Below are positions 60,610 through 64,000 of a stretch of 64,000 nucleotides of DNA, one piece after another. Source of the stretch: an uncultured Bdellovibrionales bacterium (lineage in GTDB: Bacteria; Bdellovibrionota; Bdellovibrionia; Bdellovibrionales; JAMPXM01); contig CALBDW010000166.1 of the NCBI GenBank assembly GCA_937927435.1, positions 1 through 64,000 of the forward strand, in the 5' to 3' direction. The translations under genes and the position numbers were made by a program. The notes under the pieces are model-generated. The model did not search any database. It saw only the letters and a list, made by a program, of their open reading frames with translations, and had not been told where the DNA came from. How positions within the stretch are numbered: position 1 is the stretch's first letter; each line of letters begins with the position of its first letter.

Positions 60610-62112
60610 TTGTCTGGGATCGAGATAAACGGCTATTCGGTTGATTTCGTCTTTCTCACGAGTTCCATGCTTTTGGTCGTTTCGGTTTTGGCGAGTAAAG
60701 TGTCATCGAAAATAGGGGTCCCCGCGCTCCTCATGTTTCTGGGTATCGGTATGCTGAGCGGAGTCGAAGGGCCTGGAGGAATCGATTTCGACAATTATCC
60801 TCTTTCGGCAGCAGTCGGGAGCATCTGCTTGGCGATTATCATGTTCGACGGCGGATTGAGAACTCTCTGGCAGAGTGTACGCCCAGTTCTCGCGCTTGGA
60901 GCTTCTCTGTCTTTTCTGGGAACGGTTATAACCGGAGTCGTTGCCGGGCTCTTCGCGCGCTATGCGCTCGGGCTCACGTGGCTCGAAGGCATGATCCTGG
61001 GATCGATCGTGTCTTCAACTGATGCGGCGGCGGTGTTCGGCATTTTGAGAGCTCGACGCCTGTCACTGAAAGAAGAACTGAAGCAGGCTCTCGAGTTTGA
61101 GGCCGCTAGTAACGACCCGGTGGCCGTCTTCCTCACGGTCGGGTTTCTTTCCATTGCGACCGGCGCGATGGGCGGAGAGGGAGTCGTCGGGCAGTTTTCG
61201 CTCTTTTTCATCGTCCAGGCCGGTCTGGGTTTTTTCTTCGGCTGGTTCGGCGCGAAGGTGATCCGTCGGATCGTCAATCACGTCGATATTGAGTTCGAAG
61301 GGCTCTACGGAGTGTTGTTCGTCGGTCTGGGTGTTTGCCTTTTTGCTGCCACTTCTTGGGCCGGCGGAAGCGGCTTTCTCGCCGTTTACATGGCGGGGAT
61401 TGTCTTGGGGAATACCGAGCTCCTCCATAAAGGGAGCATCACACGCTTTCTAGACGGAGTCGCCTGGCTGGCGCAAATTCTCGTTTTTTTGACACTTGGT
61501 CTTTTGGTGACACCGACGCATCTCATCGAAGTGTGGAAGGATGGAGTGCTCCTTTCTCTCTTTCTCATGTTCGTCGCAAGGCCTGTCAGTGTTTTCGCTG
61601 CCACTTCGTTCTTCAAGCTTCCGATGAACGAACGCCTCTTTATCTCATGGGTTGGACTTCGCGGGGTCGCTCCCGTGATCCTCGCGACACTTCCGTGGAG
61701 TGTCGGACTTGAAAAGGCCGAGCACTTTTTTAGCCTCGTCTTTTTTGTGGTCCTCACTTCCGTTGTCGCGCAGGGAATTTCCATTCCAGTCATCGCGAAG
61801 AAGCTGGGCGTGACTGAGCCTCTTCATGAAGGTCATGTGCGTGAGTTCGCGGGCGGGATGCTCCCGGTTGGATTCATTCTTGTGGAAATCATTGTGGGAA
61901 AAGACTCGGAAGCGGATCAAAGACGGATCGTGGAATTGCCTCTGCCGTCGGGTGTGTTGCTCACGAGTATCGAGCGGGCCGAGCGCTATCTCATTCCCAG
62001 GGGGGATACGCTCGTTTTCGCAGGTGACCGCATCTTCGGTTTAGCCCGCCCAAGCAACTTAGCCGAGCTCGGACGCATCTTCGGCAAAGCGCGCGAAGTG
62101 GCGAGCGTTTAG
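60610..62112 (+). CDS. NhaP2/CvrA-type cation:proton antiporter
   Basis: A 500-residue CPA1 antiporter with about twelve helices. SSTDAAAVF and ASNDPVAVFLT carry the acidic ion-binding residues. The C-terminal 100 residues (PVGFILVEIIVGKDSEAD onwards) form a TrkA-C-like regulatory domain. NhaP2 exchanges potassium or sodium for protons. It starts with TTG, GGAG six bases before. Its end overlaps the convergent barrel gene by four bases. Confidence 0.93.
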   Translation: MSGIEINGYSVDFVFLTSSMLLVVSVLASKVSSKIGVPALLMFLGIGMLSGVEGPGGIDFDNYPLSAAVGSICLAIIMFDGGLRTLWQSVRPVLALGASLSFLGTVITGVVAGLFARYALGLTWLEGMILGSIVSSTDAAAVFGILRARRLSLKEELKQALEFEAASNDPVAVFLTVGFLSIATGAMGGEGVVGQFSLFFIVQAGLGFFFGWFGAKVIRRIVNHVDIEFEGLYGVLFVGLGVCLFAATSWAGGSGFLAVYMAGIVLGNTELLHKGSITRFLDGVAWLAQILVFLTLGLLVTPTHLIEVWKDGVLLSLFLMFVARPVSVFAATSFFKLPMNERLFISWVGLRGVAPVILATLPWSVGLEKAEHFFSLVFFVVLTSVVAQGISIPVIAKKLGVTEPLHEGHVREFAGGMLPVGFILVEIIVGKDSEADQRRIVELPLPSGVLLTSIERAERYLIPRGDTLVFAGDRIFGLARPSNLAELGRIFGKAREVASV

Positions 62113-63068
62113 AAGTTGAGGCGGCCGGAAATTTGGAATCCGGCCGCATTGTCTACGGTGACGGCCTCTGAATGTCGGTCGGCGATCGAGCGGCCCAGCA
62201 TAAACCGGCGATCGAAGGTCCAGACGTAGCCGAGCGAAAGGCTGCCGTTTTTCCCAAAGAAGGCTTTCAAACCCGCGGCCGCGTCTTTGCGATCGAAGAT
62301 CAAGCGGTCGTCACTTCTCTCGACGAGGTTTTGGTAGGATTTCGGTCTCCACCCGGCGTTCGCATAGATCAGAAGAGGTCCCCAGAATCGGTAGGAGACT
62401 TCGCCTGAAACGAAAAACGGAGAGGTCGCAAGACTCATGTATACAGGATCCCAGCGCCAGAGGCCGAAGAAAAACGGCACGCCAAGAACGATGAAATACG
62501 ATTGCTCTTTAATGACATACGCGACACCCGGAATCGGAATGTGGTTCAACAGCACGCGGTTATTCGAGTAGTTAAGAAAGAAGAACCATGAGCGGTTTTT
62601 CGAAGAGGCGACTTCGGCCGTAAAGGTCGCGTTGAGAATCGGAGTTAAGCCGCTGTCGAGAAGCCGGCGACCGGCGGAGCCGTAAGTCACCGAGAGACTG
62701 CGACTGCTTCCATCAGGAATTCGTTTGAACCAGCTTATACCCGCTTCGGCGGTTCCAAATTCTTCGGGTGTTTCGACGTTGCGGTCTTTGAAAACCAGTT
62801 TTTCACCGAGCAGGGTGCGCGTCCCGCGGAAGATGAAGCTGTACGTTGACCCCTCTTCGTTTTTGTACAAGGGAAGAGCGAAGAATGCTCTTTGCTCCTC
62901 AGTGTAGAAATTTGGTCGGGAACTCGCCGCCGAGGTGGTTTGGTGGTCGACAGCAAGAACGGTTCGGCCGTCTCCATCACCGCCGACAAATGGAATTTCT
63001 TGAGCTTGCGTCACCAATGGCCAGATGGAAGCGATGATAAGACTGAGGGCCGGAGCGGCTTTTAGCAT
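62109..63068 (-). CDS. DUF6268-type outer-membrane barrel protein
   Basis: A 319-residue exported barrel. A signal peptide ends near VTQAQEI. The NNRVLLNHIPIPGVAYVI stretch is the mark of the DUF6268 outer-membrane family, followed by strands ending at SGRLNF with a C-terminal Phe as in inserted barrels. AAGGAAC before the ATG at 63068 decides the start. A longer reading to 63173 simply translates the antisense of nothing useful: it runs through the tRNA gene. It lies 23 bases after tRNA-Gly. Confidence 0.8.
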   Translation of the reverse strand: MLKAAPALSLIIASIWPLVTQAQEIPFVGGDGDGRTVLAVDHQTTSAASSRPNFYTEEQRAFFALPLYKNEEGSTYSFIFRGTRTLLGEKLVFKDRNVETPEEFGTAEAGISWFKRIPDGSSRSLSVTYGSAGRRLLDSGLTPILNATFTAEVASSKNRSWFFFLNYSNNRVLLNHIPIPGVAYVIKEQSYFIVLGVPFFFGLWRWDPVYMSLATSPFFVSGEVSYRFWGPLLIYANAGWRPKSYQNLVERSDDRLIFDRKDAAAGLKAFFGKNGSLSLGYVWTFDRRFMLGRSIADRHSEAVTVDNAAGFQISGRLNF

Positions 63069-63091
63069 GAAGTTCCTTGAAGAGAAAAATT

Positions 63092-63167
63092 TGGAGCGGC
63101 AAACGGGACTCGAACCCGCGACCCTCAGCTTGGGAAGCTGATGCTCTACCAACTGAGCTACTGCCGC
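63092..63167 (-). tRNA. tRNA-Gly (CCC anticodon)
   Basis: A 76-base cloverleaf on the minus strand. Acceptor stem GCGGCAG/TTGCCGC, D arm with AGTTGGTAGA, anticodon stem TCAGC/GCTGA with loop TTCCCAA giving anticodon CCC, and T arm GCGGG-TTCGAGT-CCCGT. The CCA end is encoded. It reads codon GGG. A good promoter lies upstream and a barrel-protein gene lies 23 bases downstream. Confidence 0.97.
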
Positions 63168-63189
63168 ATGCACGAAGTAGGACTGTTTT

Positions 63190-63219
63190 TTTATAAGTCC
63201 GGTGCGACCCCGTAGTCAA
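63190..63219 (-). promoter_or_regulatory. promoter of tRNA-Gly
   Basis: On the minus strand TTGACT (63219-63214) is followed after 18 bases by TATAAA (63195-63190), a near-consensus sigma-70 promoter whose start would be about 15-20 bases before the tRNA 5' end. Confidence 0.8.
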
Positions 63220-63272
63220 AACTTTGAATATTTGCGTTATGGCGCACGGGTATATAACGTGGAAGGAGGTAT

Positions 63273-63894
63273 TTACGAAAACGAGAAACCTTGACCAACC
63301 GGAGACCGTATGACGACAGATTTCCCTTTTCCGATTTCTCTCGCTGTATGGGCCCATGTGATTGGGGGGGCGGCGGCGTTGGGCGCCTTTCTCATCCAAG
63401 GCCTGCTCTTTACTGACGCCGTATTTCCGCCATGAATGCCCTTTTGTCTTGTAATTATGAAACATCGGAAGAAAACGGTCCAGACCTCGCAGGAAAACAG
63501 CTTCGGGACTGTTTCCGTACTCGAATTCTTGCCAGAGCCGGTAAATTTCCTGAGCGAAGTCGGTGTCTGAAATAGGAGAGAGAAGCTTCTTGAGAGCTTC
63601 GCTTTCAGAGGTGTCTTGGGGATTCTTATCTTTCTCATAGTGAAAGGTGTCGCCGAGCAGCGCTTCCGCCAAGTCATGAAAGAGAGCCATTTTAACTGTC
63701 TTCATGACATCAATCTCATGATTGCTGAATTTGCTTAAGGACAGGACGGACATTGCCAGGGAAAAGCAGTGTTCGGCCGTGCTTTCCTCCCTTTGCCCGC
63801 TCATGATCAGGCATTTACGGTACGTGTGCTTTAAGGCATCGATGTTTTCGATGAACTTAAGGGCGGATTGGAGTTCAAGTCTTTTTTCATCCAT
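63273..63894 (-). pseudogene. HD-domain phosphohydrolase (HDDC2/YfbR-like) with C-terminal frameshift
   Basis: A gene for an HD-domain 5'-nucleotidase-like protein. The first 170 or so codons are intact: STAEHCFSLAM, FHDLAEALLGDTFHYEK and LDRFLPMFHNYKTKG carry the metal residues. After KEQALDE the frame that looks like the family's C-terminus (APNAAAPPITWAHTAREI) is offset by one base near 63395. A second shift appears near EKGNLSS. The un-shifted frame would run on through the tRNA gene to 62977, which cannot be real. Either the gene is decaying or the assembly has indels near a run of seven Gs. Confidence 0.65.
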
Positions 63895-64000
63895 AGGGCG
63901 ATTTGCCTCGAGTCTTACGTTCTTTCGCAGATAAAAACGTCCGTGCGGTAGGGGAGAGTAACAGTTAATGAGTCCCTCGTAAGCGGATGGCTTGCCCCAC

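Noticed and set aside
63069..63173. N-terminal extension of the barrel protein starting HAAVAQLVEH
   Set aside because: It is a translation through the tRNA-Gly gene, a well-known artefact. The real start at 63068 has its own ribosome site.
1..64000. CRISPR arrays, prophage, transposons, restriction or toxin-antitoxin defence systems
   Set aside because: No spaced direct repeats, integrase, transposase, phage structural genes or known defence domains were seen on either strand.

Overview
The window reads as one continuous stretch of chromosome from a free-living or predatory Gram-negative bacterium. It encodes many lipoproteins with clear lipoboxes, three TolC-type or RND-type envelope parts, two predicted outer-membrane barrels and periplasmic enzymes. 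A proC-divIVA pair with a DUF167 (YggU) gene close by, a DivIVA protein in an outer-membrane organism, and an ABC1 kinase with an N-terminal HTH together suggest a Bdellovibrionota/Oligoflexia-like or other delta-type proteobacterial lineage. That placement is inferred from gene content and no marker-gene phylogeny was possible. Base composition and codon use look even across the window. There is no rRNA, CRISPR array, insertion sequence or prophage, and no gene-free stretch longer than about 285 bases.

Layout. 1-4.9 kb: VOC protein, lipoprotein hydrolase, aldo/keto reductase, an HTH-ABC1 kinase overlapping an HD phosphohydrolase. 4.9-9.1 kb: a MacA/MacB/TolC export operon. 9.2-11.1 kb: group III truncated haemoglobin, CBS protein, a methyltransferase lipoprotein. 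11.2-13.9 kb: a persulfide/sulfur operon (TauE, two YeeE-type proteins, ETHE1-type dioxygenase) divergent from a BigR/SqrR-like repressor. 14-18.6 kb: a TolC-RND pair with no adaptor gene. 18.6-29 kb: mixed housekeeping and envelope genes (YjdM, DUF389, SugE, GH25 lipoprotein, sodium symporter, dihaem peroxidase, nuclease, peroxiredoxin, APC permease, EEP lipoprotein). 29.2-33 kb: a three-gene P-type ATPase operon with two small accessory proteins. 33-41.3 kb: HtpX, a NhaR-type LysR regulator, then a co-directional run YqhA-TerC-CNNM-DedA-MreB-DUF5335, then HdeD and a lytic transglycosylase. 41.4-52.5 kb: STAS/zinc-ribbon protein, flavin protein, DJ-1, EamA, proC-divIVA, dienelactone hydrolase, YggU, a barrel protein, MFS-rhodanese, FAD reductase. 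52.5-64 kb: valS, trmO, orphan secreted proteins, sodB, a Ca-type ATPase with a NhaP2-type antiporter, a DUF6268 barrel, tRNA-Gly(CCC) and a frameshifted HD gene.

How the genes fit together. Much of the window deals with ion balance, envelope upkeep and oxidative or sulfur stress. There are two P2A-like ATPases with the site II cation residues intact, TerC and CNNM metal exporters, NhaP2 and SugE transporters, HtpX and a lytic transglycosylase, and SodB, peroxidase, peroxiredoxin, DJ-1 and persulfide dioxygenase. Many genes are tightly packed with 4-base ATGA or GTGA overlaps, so translational coupling is common. Convergent pairs are often separated by strong bidirectional hairpin terminators.

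The most unusual items are the ATPase operon with a glycine-zipper membrane protein and a cysteine-free HMA-like protein (29.3-33.0 kb), the HTH-ABC1 fusion (2.8-4.3 kb), the hairpin-less MacA-type adaptor (6.9-7.9 kb), the overlapping divergent promoters of the sulfur operon (13.54-13.63 kb), and a long inverted-repeat element of unknown role (46.68-46.78 kb).
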